DNA from: Pseudoscleropodium purum
Lineage: Eukaryota; Streptophyta; Bryopsida; Hypnales; Brachytheciaceae
Length of the DNA: 64,000 bases
NCBI GenBank assembly: GCA_963969395.1
Contig: OZ017801.1
Coordinates: forward strand, 20,341,611-20,405,610
Direction: 5' to 3'
A model generated the notes under the pieces. It saw only the letters and a program-made list of their open reading frames with translations, was not told the origin of the DNA and did no database searches. Of the stretch, positions 1 to 10,979 are shown piece by piece; positions within the stretch are counted from its first letter, which is position 1, and every line of letters begins with the position of its first letter. The translations under genes were made by a program, and so were the position numbers.

Positions 1-53
1 TTCTACTTAATCTTCCTTTCAAATTTTCCTCTCATTTCTTTTGACTTAGCGTC

Positions 54-1478
54 ATGGAAGGTAGAAGAGAGAGAATCTTAGTTACTCTATTTATTCTTAT
101 GGTTTTGAAGCATGTGATTGTTTCAATTATGGGAATACAAAAGGTTATTATGCATCAACACAATGGAGCAATTATGATGATGGCTTTTTTATTATTTGGG
201 AGCAAAGAGAGAACAATATGGAAGTATGAATGACCGGGTGGATTTACCTCACAATTTCTTCTTGCATCATATAGCACAAAAATGTTCAAGGACCGTGTTC
301 GGGTGAGTAGACCTACATTTTTGTATTTGTGCAATTTGCTTGCACCAATTTTGAGCAAGAAGGATACAAGATTGAGACGTTGCATTCCACTTAAAGACAG
401 AATTTCTTTAACTTTGCATTGATTGGGTTCTGGTGATTCCTTGCAAACACTTGCCAATTTGTACGGAATGTCTAAAGCTAGTGCTTCCATCATTGTTTGA
501 GAAACTTGTGAGGGAATGAAAAGGCTTTTGAGACCTTTGGTTTTTCAAAAACCTACATTACATTGGATGAAGCAAATTTCTATAGACTTTGAAAGTTTGC
601 ATGGAATTCCGTATATTCTTGGGGCAATAGATGGTAGTCATATTCCAATTATTGCTCCAATAGTAGATCCTACTTCATATTATTGTAGAAAAGAATTTTA
701 TTCAGCATTATTGCAAGGAATAGTTGATGCTCAATGCAAATTTTGGGACTATGATTTTGGATGGGCTGGAAGTATACATGATTGGACCCTATTTCAAAAA
801 TCAGAGATTGGAAAGAAAACTATGTCAGGAGCCTTTTTACCATACAAATTCATTGGAGATGCTGCATATCCAATGCGTCCATGGTTCTATTCACCTTTCA
901 AGGGAGCAAAGGAAGGCTTATCAAGAGAGAAGGCTCATTGGAACTTTATTCAATCTAGCACTCGTATGGCTGTGGAACGTGCATTTGGCATTTTGAAAGG
1001 AAGATGGAGGATATTATTGAAGAAAATTAATATGTCACTTGAAAACATTCCAGATATTGTGACAGCTTGCTTATGTCTCCACAATCTATGCATTATATAT
1101 AGAGAAGAATTTGATTCTGAATGGGCAAAAACGGCGGAAGAAGATATGAAGAAAATTCGAGCAGAATGTTTTGGTGATTTAAAAAATGCAGATACATTCT
1201 ATGCACTCGAAGCAAGCATATTAAAAATGAGAAATATGCAAAAACAAGTCGTACAAGTTGAATTTCAAGATCCTATGGAAAATGATACAACAATTTCTGA
1301 AGACATAGATATAGGATGTGAAAGTAGAGTAGATCTTGAAGAGAGGATGAAAGCCATCTTACAAGAAGCTATGCGAACTCACATGATGTTGGCAACGAGT
1401 TACTATAAGGACCATCTTGCCAAAACAGCTAAAGTAACATTTCCTCTAGACTCTAGTTTTGACATAGAAGAGAACTAG
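54..1478 (+). pseudogene. PIF/Harbinger transposase (HARBI1-like DDE nuclease), broken by in-frame stops
   Basis: One reading frame can be followed from an ATG at 54 to a TAG at 1476-1478, interrupted by TGA at 231-233, 420-422 and 498-500. The open part (Met at 516, 320 aa) carries the DDE_4-type nuclease core of PIF/Harbinger elements. Numbered from that Met, the catalytic triad is visible as AIDGSH (D39), GDAAYP (D115) and VERAFGILKGRW (E154). The part upstream of 516 still reads like the helical N-terminal region of these transposases (for example RVSRPTFLYLCNLL). The family cuts and pastes DNA and usually targets 3-bp TWA sites. The convergent Myb/SANT-like gene next to it is the expected partner. 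As it stands the N-terminal region cannot be made without readthrough, so the copy is probably not autonomous. Confidence 0.85.
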
Positions 1479-2779
1479 AGTTTGTCAATCAAATGCTCCA
1501 TTTGTTGATCTATCTTCCCTAGCAACTCATTGATTTTGCCAAAATGTTCTAGCATAGCTGCTCCATTGTCTACCATTTTTCCGAAGTAAACTAGAGCTTG
1601 ATCATGGAATTTTGGTTCTTTTGGACGTGATGAAGGTTTAGATTGAGAAGCATCTTCATGAAATAAATTTTTAGATGCATCACAGCCTGCTTCTTCGTCA
1701 TCAATTTGTGCATCAACATTTACATTGTCCGCTGTAGTTGCACTAACATGTTTTAAAACAGATCCAGCTTGATGCCACCACTGATCCAAGGAGTCATAAA
1801 ACTTACATTCATGTCTGTTGTTTCCAAAGATTGAATTGGCAAGCTTGTCATCTTTGTAAGACTTGAAAATGTTCTCAAACTTCTTCCGGCATGCTTCAGC
1901 TGTGCGAGAAAATCCGAGAATTGCAGCAAGCATTCGTGCTTGAAGTCGAATCCATGTATCTACACCTGCAAAAAAATATAATTATTCTTCAAAGATATGA
2001 AGCAAATGAAAATGCTCAAAGATAATGAAGCAAATGAAAATGTTCAAAGACATGAAAGAAATAGAAATGCTCTAAGATAATTTTAAAACTAATGAAATAA
2101 TTTTGAGAAATTGCAAAGAAGAATTTGTTAAAGTACATAAAGAAATTAGGATAGTGAAAATTTAGAATCACATGCATACAAAATTTGAGATGTATTTATA
2201 TAGCTTCATTATGATGAAGAAACTACATGCCAAAAAAAATGTATAAAGTTATTAAAATTGTAGTTATGCAATTGAAAATTAATAGATTGATATTAAACTT
2301 CATATTCCAAAATGATTGTTAAATATTCAAATAATGCTTGTGTAGTAAATGAAAAGCATACCTTGTTTTTTAGCATTCTTCTCGAATTCTCCATGCATTT
2401 CACCTCGAATTGCAATGAGGTGCTCAACATCACTATCTGGCCAATTCTTTTTTTTTTCCTCCATGTCTTCTTCCTGAACTTCTTCTTTTTTGTTTTTTTT
2501 CTTAGTTGGAGTCTTCTTCTTCATAGGTCTAGATCTTCTTTTCTTTGAAGGCTCAACAATTTTGCAATCTTCTTCATCTTGAGCTTCCTTCCCTCCAACA
2601 TCCAAATCATTGTCACACGCTTGAATGTCTCCAACCAAAGATCTACTAGTTGAAGAAGGCTCTTCCAAGTAGGGCTTGAAAGTACTCTCACTTTGAGTCA
2701 CGGGGCTAAAAAAATTTTCACTACCCACATAGTCCTCATCTTGGCTGCAAGTGAAAGGGAGCTGCGAGAAACCTGCCAT
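1475..2779 (-). CDS. Harbinger ORF1: Myb/SANT-like (trihelix type) DNA-binding protein
   Basis: There are two exons, complement(2362..2779) and complement(1475..1965), joined in phase 1 by GT/AG sites. The product is about 302 aa. The start chosen is Met at 2779 (MAGFSQ), because the reading frame further upstream has no family support. Residues about 70-110 are very Lys/Glu rich (KKKTPTKKK, then EEVQEEDMEEKKK) and look like a nuclear localisation stretch. They are followed by a SANT-like tri-helical module spanning the intron (NWPDSDVEHLIAIR, then EACRKKFENIFKSYKDDK) and a C-terminal helix of heptad character (LEHFGKINELLGKIDQQ). In PIF/Harbinger elements this protein binds the element ends and helps import the nuclease. 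The frame is intact although its partner transposase is broken. The stop codon overlaps the transposase stop in a shared CTAG. Confidence 0.8.
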
Positions 2780-2938
2780 CTCAAAAGGAGACGAAATAGC
2801 AACTCTGAAATACACACAACACCATCACATTAGTAACAATTTCAAAGTTATATGCAAATGCACAACTTCCCAACAAATTGAATTGAAATTAGACCTTCCA
2901 ACACAAAAAATCCAAGACAATAGAAATGCCAAACATTG

Positions 2939-3501
2939 AGGTTACCTTGACCTCCCCTCCCACTAAACCTCCTTGTAATCAAACCCCAATTAGTCACTCG
3001 ATTTTTGCTCAATGTCTATGAAATTTATACCACAAAAACTAGACAAAATTGTGCAACTTCTGACACAAGTCTCATAACATTTGGACCTTGAATCACTAAG
3101 ATACAAGACGCCGAAGTTGACAGACCCTAAGGTTACTTTCACCTCCCCTCTCACTAAACCTCTTTGTACTCAAACACCAATCAGTCACTCTGTTTTTTCT
3201 CAATGTCTATGAAATTTATAACACTAAAACTAGACAACATTGCGCAACTTTCAACACAAGTCTCATAACATTTGAACCTTGCATGACTAAGATAAAAGAC
3301 GCCGAAGTTGACAGACCCTAAGGTTACTTTCACCTCCCCTCTCATTAAATCTCTTTGTACTCAAACACCAATCGGTCACTCGGTTTTTGCTCAATGTCTA
3401 TGAAATTTATAACACTAAAACTAGACAACATTGCGCAACTTTCAACACAAGTTTCATAACATTTGGACCTTGCATGACTATGATACAAGACGCCGAAGTT
3501 G
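2939..3501. repeat. Three tandem copies of a 191-bp repeat inside the Harbinger region
   Basis: Units begin at about 2939, 3130 and 3321, each with AGGTTAC followed by ACCTCCCCTC. Each unit ends near GACGCCGAAGTTG. Units 2 and 3 are closer to each other than to unit 1. They lie just 5' of the Myb/SANT-like gene, where its promoter would be expected. No ORF runs through them. Confidence 0.9.
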
Positions 3502-3721
3502 GCAATTGTTCAAAACACCTAATTTCTTTCAAACACCAAACTAACTAGGAATGTGCACAAGTTTTTGAACTCACCAAGATCACTTTGGAGACTTGAGGAT
3601 TTGTGAAGAGCTACGTTGATCGAATGAGAGGATTTGTTTGAAATACTTGAATTTGTAACAAGAGGAGAGTTGCAACGACATTGCGATTCGTACAAGGAAA
3701 ACAATATTTTATTGAAAGTAG

Positions 3722-3990
3722 CTCTTGACCAGAAGCCCAGTTTCTTGTCCGGGGGGTTGAGGCCGGACAAGAAACTTGGCCTCCGGTCAAGAACTCTTAC
3801 AAAAAGTGTTGCCACCTAGGATGCCATGTCATTTTTTCATCCATACTTCAAGTTCTCCACCGGACAAGAGTTGGCCGAGTGTAAACCCACTCCGGTCAAG
3901 AACAAGATTTGCTCCAATCATATTGCTCCATTTTCCTAGAATTCTTGACTGGTGCACTTCTTGACCGTAGTCTAAACCGGCCCTTATTGC
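3722..3990. repeat. Hairpin and cluster of TCTTGACCGG / CCGGTCAAGA motifs
   Basis: The arms 3722-3752 and 3763-3797 form a near-perfect inverted repeat around a 10-bp loop. Its core is a perfect 14-bp pair, AGTTTCTTGTCCGG (3739-3752) with CCGGACAAGAAACT (3763-3776). Related TTGACCGG or CCGGTCAAG words recur to about 3985. This resembles the subterminal repeats of a DNA transposon, but no matching end was found at the left side of the window. Confidence 0.6.
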
Positions 3991-6900
3991 CTTACAGATT
4001 CCGATCAAGATTTTGCACCTCCGAAGCTTCATCATCTGAACTCGTATACGTGCATGTTCACGCTCTCATCGTTCGATCGTGCAAACTCTCCTGCATCGTC
4101 GTTACCACAAGCGGCATCCGAGAACTTACTCTTGCTCTGTAAGTTTCATAGTGCTGGGGTTCTGTCCGTCCTCGTTTGTTCTGTACGATACCTGAAAGGT
4201 GGATTGCATGTGGGGTTGGGAGCTTGAGATCTGGATGTCTGAGAGTTAGGTAACGCATTCGTGTTGGTGTTGGTACGTCTTCGTTGTTTTGTTCCCAAGT
4301 GACATTCAAACTGTCGTTACTTGCTTGTGTTTCTAGCTTGTGAGTTAGCTAGCGTGTTTGGCTTCGATTCTTCACTGCTGCATCGATCATTTCATCGCTG
4401 GAGTTTCAAACTAACGATGCAATAGATCGTTTGGACCTGCATCTCCACATTTCTTGCTGAGAGTGGGAGTTGGTGCTCTGTTTCTTGGGCAATCTGGGGT
4501 GCTCCTCTCCCTTGTTACTAGATCCACATCGCATACAAGGTGTGTATTTCAAGTGAACCGGTAGACTGTTCCAAACTAACTAATCTTCCGTTCTTAGCTC
4601 CATAATGCCGCAGGCGCCATTTTGTGACGTTTGGATGACAATCATATGAGATGGACAGATGTTGGAAGCATTATGTCATCCATGTTATTCTTGTTGGCCT
4701 ACCATGTTGTTTTATGAAGAGCATGTAATTGAGGTTACAATCTTGCTAGTGTTTGTCTTCATGTAAATGAGAAGTTAGTAAAAGAACATGATCACAAAAT
4801 ATGCTATTTTACATTAGAAAAAATCCAAAGCTTGGGAAAGGCCGTTAAGGATTCATTTTTTTGGCACCCTGCAGTGCAAATACAGAAAAATTTAAAAATA
4901 ATTTTTTTTAATAATAATAATTTTTAAATATTAAAAAAATATTAAAACTTGATGTGGTGCTGACATGGCACAAGTAGTGCCACATCAGCTGATTTCATTA
5001 AAAAATAATAAAAAATAAACAACAAGGAGGTTCAAAACTTGTAGTCCTCTCGAAGGCTGAATTTTTTTGTAATGAGTGCATTTTGGAAAGTTGTTGTTCC
5101 TTACTCTAAATCTGAAATCTCTTCATAAAAATAATATTTTTTGAATTTGAGCCCCACTAATGAAATGAAGGTCATCTACTCTAGTTTCTACTTCAATGAA
5201 ATTTTCAAAAAATTCTTAAAATTAAATTTTATATTACAATTTGAACTTTGGATTTATTTTCAATGTCTACTAAATTCGAATTATAGAACAATATAGAAAT
5301 TGAATTTATACTATGAGGTTCTTTACTATATTGTACACACAAGGTAAAAGAATTTCAAATTTTTTGAAATGATTTCTATTTGATATGATTTTTCTTCAAT
5401 TTTTCTCAAAAAAACCTCAAAAAACTCAATTTTCTACAAACAAATATAATTTTTCTTGTGAAGTAAAGAAGTCATGCAATTTCATCTATGAAAAATAAAA
5501 ATAACTTTTTTTTTTGTTTACAAGTAATTGCTAAATGGGAGCATAAAGAGTGATGGAATTTCAGCTTGACCTCTATGGTCATAGCGAAGCATTTTAGGGT
5601 TGAAGTTATTTCAAAGTCATGGTGTTTTTTATTATTTCACTCTACCAATTGCAGGCAAATGCATCCATAGTCCATTAGGATTGGATAAGAAGCAACCAAC
5701 AGCATATGAAATTCATTCCTATTAGATTGGGTTTTTTTTAAGAGAAATTGTCAGAACTGCCATTTTTTAGTGAAAGCCCAAAATTGAAAATAAAACCTTT
5801 TTCTTAAACTTCAATTGTGTAAAGTGTACTAGATTACTATAAAAATGTGTTAAAAAAATTTCAGCCCATTTAACAATTTGGATTGAAAGATTATAATATT
5901 TGAAGTGAAATTTTTTTTCTATGACTACAAAACAGGGTTAATAAACTTTGAATCTTCTTGGAGTAAAATTTTAGCTCTTAATAAATTTGAGTCTCTTCAC
6001 TATTGAGTTCTAAATCTTATAAGTCATACTCATTCAAATTTTAGAAGCAAATATGGCATTAGAAGAAGTTTGAGGGCTCCAAAAGCTTGTGAGTTATCAA
6101 GCTGGGAATAGGACTGGTGTAGCGTTAGAATTGGATTGCTGACATGGCCGAGCCCCTGCCACGTCATTGTACCCCCCCTTCCATTTATTTTTATTTTTTT
6201 TGAAAAAAAGATTCTAACAACAAGCCATTCCCCTCACTACGGGGAACAACTGCGGGGGAACAAGCCTGAAACAGGCTTCCAATGCCCTCAAATTTCTTCT
6301 AATGAATCTAGTATACTCTAAATCATTAGATGAGATTTTAGGCTTCAACAAGACTATGAGTTTCTAAACAACAAGAAACATAGGAACTTTGCTACATCAA
6401 ATATCTAATAAGGTCAAGAGATCACTATATGAGATAATATTATTATCTTAATTTTAAATTAATTTTAAAAAAATTAGATTTTATTAATTTTAATATTATT
6501 ATTATTTTATATTATCACTAACAGTGGGTTGGTACTCAACCTGGGGAATAGTTTTGGAATAGTCTCCCCATGGCCTCAAATCTCATCTAATGCACTCTTC
6601 AAAGCAAGGTTGTTAAGTGAATTGGCACTAGTCATTTTTTGATGAATTCTTATGCAACAAAAATATTTTAAACTTGAAATCCAAAGGTGAAGAGTTAGAG
6701 ATAAACATTTAGAATAAATAAAAAAATTCCAAGAACTTTGACTTTACAGATTGCAAAACAAGAAGGCTTGAAGTTTAAGGAAATACATATTTTTTAAATT
6801 GCCCAAATATAGCTAACTAAATTTGACTTCTCCTCGAGTGATTGGTGAATTAAAACTTCTTTTTTTGGAAAATTTTATGCCTTATTTTATTAGTTATATA

Positions 6901-7297
6901 TAAGCAAATTTCAAAAGTTGACTAGGGTTTTAGCAAAAAGTGTCCAAATTGTTTGAACCACCCAAATGTTTTTGAATTGTATAACTTATGATTGAGCATC
7001 TAATTAGATAAAAAATTTATTCTATAATTACATATTTTACCTCCAACAATTTGGAAATGAAAGTGGTATCTTATTATTTTTTATGCTATTGTATCATCCT
7101 AGATTTGTATAGGAATTGTTCAATAGATTTGATACAACTTTATTTATGAGATAATTTTTAATATATTTGTTAATTGAAATTTTTTGGGACCTTTCTAATT
7201 TTAATATTTTATAGGTTTGGATGTTTTATTGACTTTTCTTGGTTTTGTTTTGAATTTATTGTAGAATTTCAATATTTACTTTCATTTGGTGAATGAA
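3991..7297. other. AT-rich non-coding stretch upstream of the kinase-NB-ARC-LRR gene
   Basis: No credible coding sequence was found. The first 500 bp are of mixed composition; the rest is very AT rich. Two places carry GCTGACATGG-type words, near 4966 (facing GTGCCACATCAGC as a short hairpin) and near 6148. They may be remnants of the same small element. The core promoter of the downstream gene should lie in the last few hundred bases, but no clear TATA box could be singled out in such AT-rich DNA. Confidence 0.6.
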
Positions 7298-10200
7298 ATG
7301 GCACGCTTTTTGATGCGGATGATCAACTTTATTGCCATGGCAACCTTTTGGAAATACATGGATTTTGCATGGTTTACTTGGTGAGCAAAAATGTTTTGTA
7401 TTACTCTATAAGTGTTAGTGATTGAAAAGTATATGTTAGAATACAATGATTTTCAAATTACATTGTTCTTTGTATTGTTTTTAGATATTAAATTTACTTT
7501 GAACCTTCTAAAAATTATTGTGTGAAGAATTTATGTATATGATTGAAGTATGAATATGTAATTTAATTTCAATAGATAGACCATTGTCTTATTATTTAGT
7601 ATTCAATGATGTTTAATTTGTAGGGCATGATGTCTTTACATTCCATCAAAATATTTTATTGACAAAATGGATATTAAATACTATGCAGGAAAGACAAAGA
7701 TTTCCTACAGGTGCAAAGAAAGCAGTGTAAAAGACTATGCAATGACACACTAAGTCTTGAAAAATGCTTGAAGGCTATGGAAGCATCTTCAAAGAAAGAA
7801 GTCTTGAATAAAAATCAATGTGTACATCTTTTTGGCAAATATGTACTAGCTATGAAGGGAATCAACAAAATGTTGTCAAATGCTACTAGGGATCTCAAAT
7901 TCCAATTTATATGTCAAGAGTTGTGTTATCTTCAAAAGAAAGCAAATATTGTGAGTAAAATTTGCACTAACAAGCAATGGTGTCATTCAGCTGTACTTCA
8001 ATTCCAAAACAAAGAGACTTTTCGTGAGTTGCTCTTAGATCTAAAGTATTGTTATGATACAGCAAGGGATATATATTTACACTACCATCCAAATCAATTA
8101 AATGATATATTAGCTATTCAATTCAATGTGGCTACCTATGAACAAGTTCATGAAGATGGATATGAACTAAAGAGGAAGCTTGAACTTGTACTTTCGGGAG
8201 AAGTCTCAGAGGATTATAAAATAGCACAACATCTATTGTTGAGACTTAGAAATTTAGATCGAGTTGATGGTGGAGACTTGGATTCTTTGGAGATTCCCAA
8301 GGATTTTAGAACACTGCAATTAATCCAAAAAATAGGTGCAGGAGGTTATGGAGATGTGTACAAATCATATTGGTTGGGCCTTGAATGTGCTACAAAAGTC
8401 TTAAAAGTTGAACGTGGTAATCTTGTGAACTCTCGAAAAGAGGTTGGGATCTTAGCAGGCTTGAGCCATCCGAATCTTGTTCAATTCTTTGGTTGTGGGA
8501 TTACTAAAGAAGTTGATGGGAATTCTAAAGAAGATGAAACTAGTGAGATGCATTTGGTGATGGAACTAATGGATTCAAATTTGTCTAACCTATTGAAGAA
8601 AGCAAAAAGACCTTTATCCTATCATATTGCAATTGACATCGTGCACCAAATTGCCAAGGGTGTGTATTACCTTCATGACATGCAAGTTGCTCATCTTGAC
8701 TTGAAACCTGATAATGTCTTGTATACTTCACTTCTTATGGAGGATTTGGATCCTTGTCACATATTCAAGATTATGGATTATGGGACTTCTCAATTAGAGG
8801 TTTGTAGCAATCCAAAGCATCCAGAGCCATCAAAGTATACAATTGGAACCTTAGGGTATATAGCCCCTGAAATGATCAAAGAAAGTAAAACTCCAAGGTA
8901 CCCATTTCAAGCTGATGTGTGGTCTTTTGGCATGATATGCTCAGAGATTCTATGTGGAAAAGTTCCATACTCTAATTTGAAACCAAAAGATTTTTATGAT
9001 AAAATAAATGGTACACATGGCCCTAGCTTACGACCAGACCTACCTAAGAATTGTGAAGGACTTACTACCTTAATTCAAGAATGTTGGTCTCAAGACCCTC
9101 TTCAACGGCCAACATTTTCCAAGATTTGTGATAGACTCACTAGTTTGAAGAAATCTTTTTTGAAAGGAGGATCTTTCACCTTACAAGATTCAAAGTCCAT
9201 CTTAAATCATGTCCCAAGGGTATGAAATTGTCTAGCTACAAAACTCATTTAGTGATGTTTGATTTATATAACTTTTTGTAGTACTTTGCATTAATTGTTT
9301 TGAGTGCAATTAATATTTTTTATAAAATAATGATTTTCAAAATATACCTTTTGTATTTATGTAGGTGGATGAACCAATTTCTCCTCCAAAAGAAATTCCA
9401 ATTGGTTTAGATAATCAATTGTCTAAAGTCAAAGGGCTTTTGAAAATGAATTATATCGGCATCATTGGCATGGGTGGAATTGGCAAGACCACATTAGCGA
9501 AGGCATTATTTGATGATTCAATTGTGAATTCCTCATACCATGCATCATGATTTGTTGTAGAATGCAAGAACTATCAAAATTCCTATGAAATATTGTATGA
9601 GATATTATCAAAACTTGTGATTGATCGAAAACCCAAGAATTTTGGAGATGCCCAAGAGATGATGAAAGAACTCCTAATTAGAAAGAAGGTTCTTTTAATA
9701 CTAGATGATGTCAATAAAGAAGCTTTACTTCATGATATTGTACCTCCCAACATTGTTCAAGCTAGCAAGGGTACCACAATAATCATCACGACACGCCAAT
9801 GGAGTGCCATAAAGTCATTTGTGGGCATTGAAGGAAGGTTGGACATTGAATTGCTACATGAAAAAGTAGCAACAACACTTTTCACCTCTCACCTTTGTTG
9901 GGGTGCAGCTTCTATATCACCAAACTTTGTGGCCTTGCACAAACATGTTGTGGAAGCTTGCAATGGCTTTCCCTTGAGTTTGAAAGTGATGGGTGCATTT
10001 CTCCGCAATAAAAAGAGGTTGCGAAGTTGGAAACGAGCACTACAAAGGATGGCAAGGGGAAAGAGTTTGGATGGTGATGAAGAAATTTGGAACACCTTAC
10101 AAATAAGCTTTGATGGATTGAATGATGGTATTGAAAAGAGGATGTTTTTGGATGTAGCATGTTTCTTTTGTCGAGATGTCTATCCGTTTGGCATATCAAA

Positions 10201-10979
10201 AGCAACAATCTTGTCCATGTGGTCTGAAGATGGCATCCTTCCAGTGGACAAATTGGAAAGATTGATTGACATGTCATTGTTGAAGGTCAATGAAAATGAT
10301 GATATTCTAGAAATGCATGACCAATTGCGTGACATGGGCCGTATGATTGCCAAAAATTCAAGAATTTGGAAAGCGTCTATGATACCTGAAAGCAGATTTT
10401 CAAACAAGGTATTATTCAATTAGTATAAGTGACATTATTAGAATTGCACATTTTTATGTGTGCATTTGAATGCAATTAGTAAATGTAGAATCCAATTTTT
10501 TTTTTAAAGAATTATGATTTTTGAAATATGTTGCAAAGAAAAAATTCTCATTTGAAGCTTCTATATAAATATGTTAACCATTGTGATTTATATTTATTTA
10601 AATGCAGGATGTTGAGGTTCTTGAAGGCATTTCTATGCAGGGGACTATGAGCTATCATATGCCTTTGTTGAAAGATGAACCGAGTTTTGATTTTGCAAAA
10701 CTTCGTGTCTTGATTTTGGTAAGTACTGTAAGCAATCCTAAAGCACATGCTGCTAACTTGGATTTCTTACTTGAAATAGCTTCACAATGTTCTCAACTGG
10801 AAACAATTCTTATAGGAAATTCTCAAAATAGGATTGGATCATCAAGTTCACTTTCAACAAATATTACAACTATTTTGTGCACTAAAATATCAGATCTTTG
10901 TGGTACACATGCATCACTAAAGATTCTTGATCTAATAGGGCTTGAATTCCTTGAACAATTACCACAAAAATTTGCATCA

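Noticed and set aside
1..4000. Complete Harbinger element with terminal inverted repeats
   Set aside because: Both genes are present, but no pair of inverted ends with a TWA duplication could be identified; the left end may lie outside the window.
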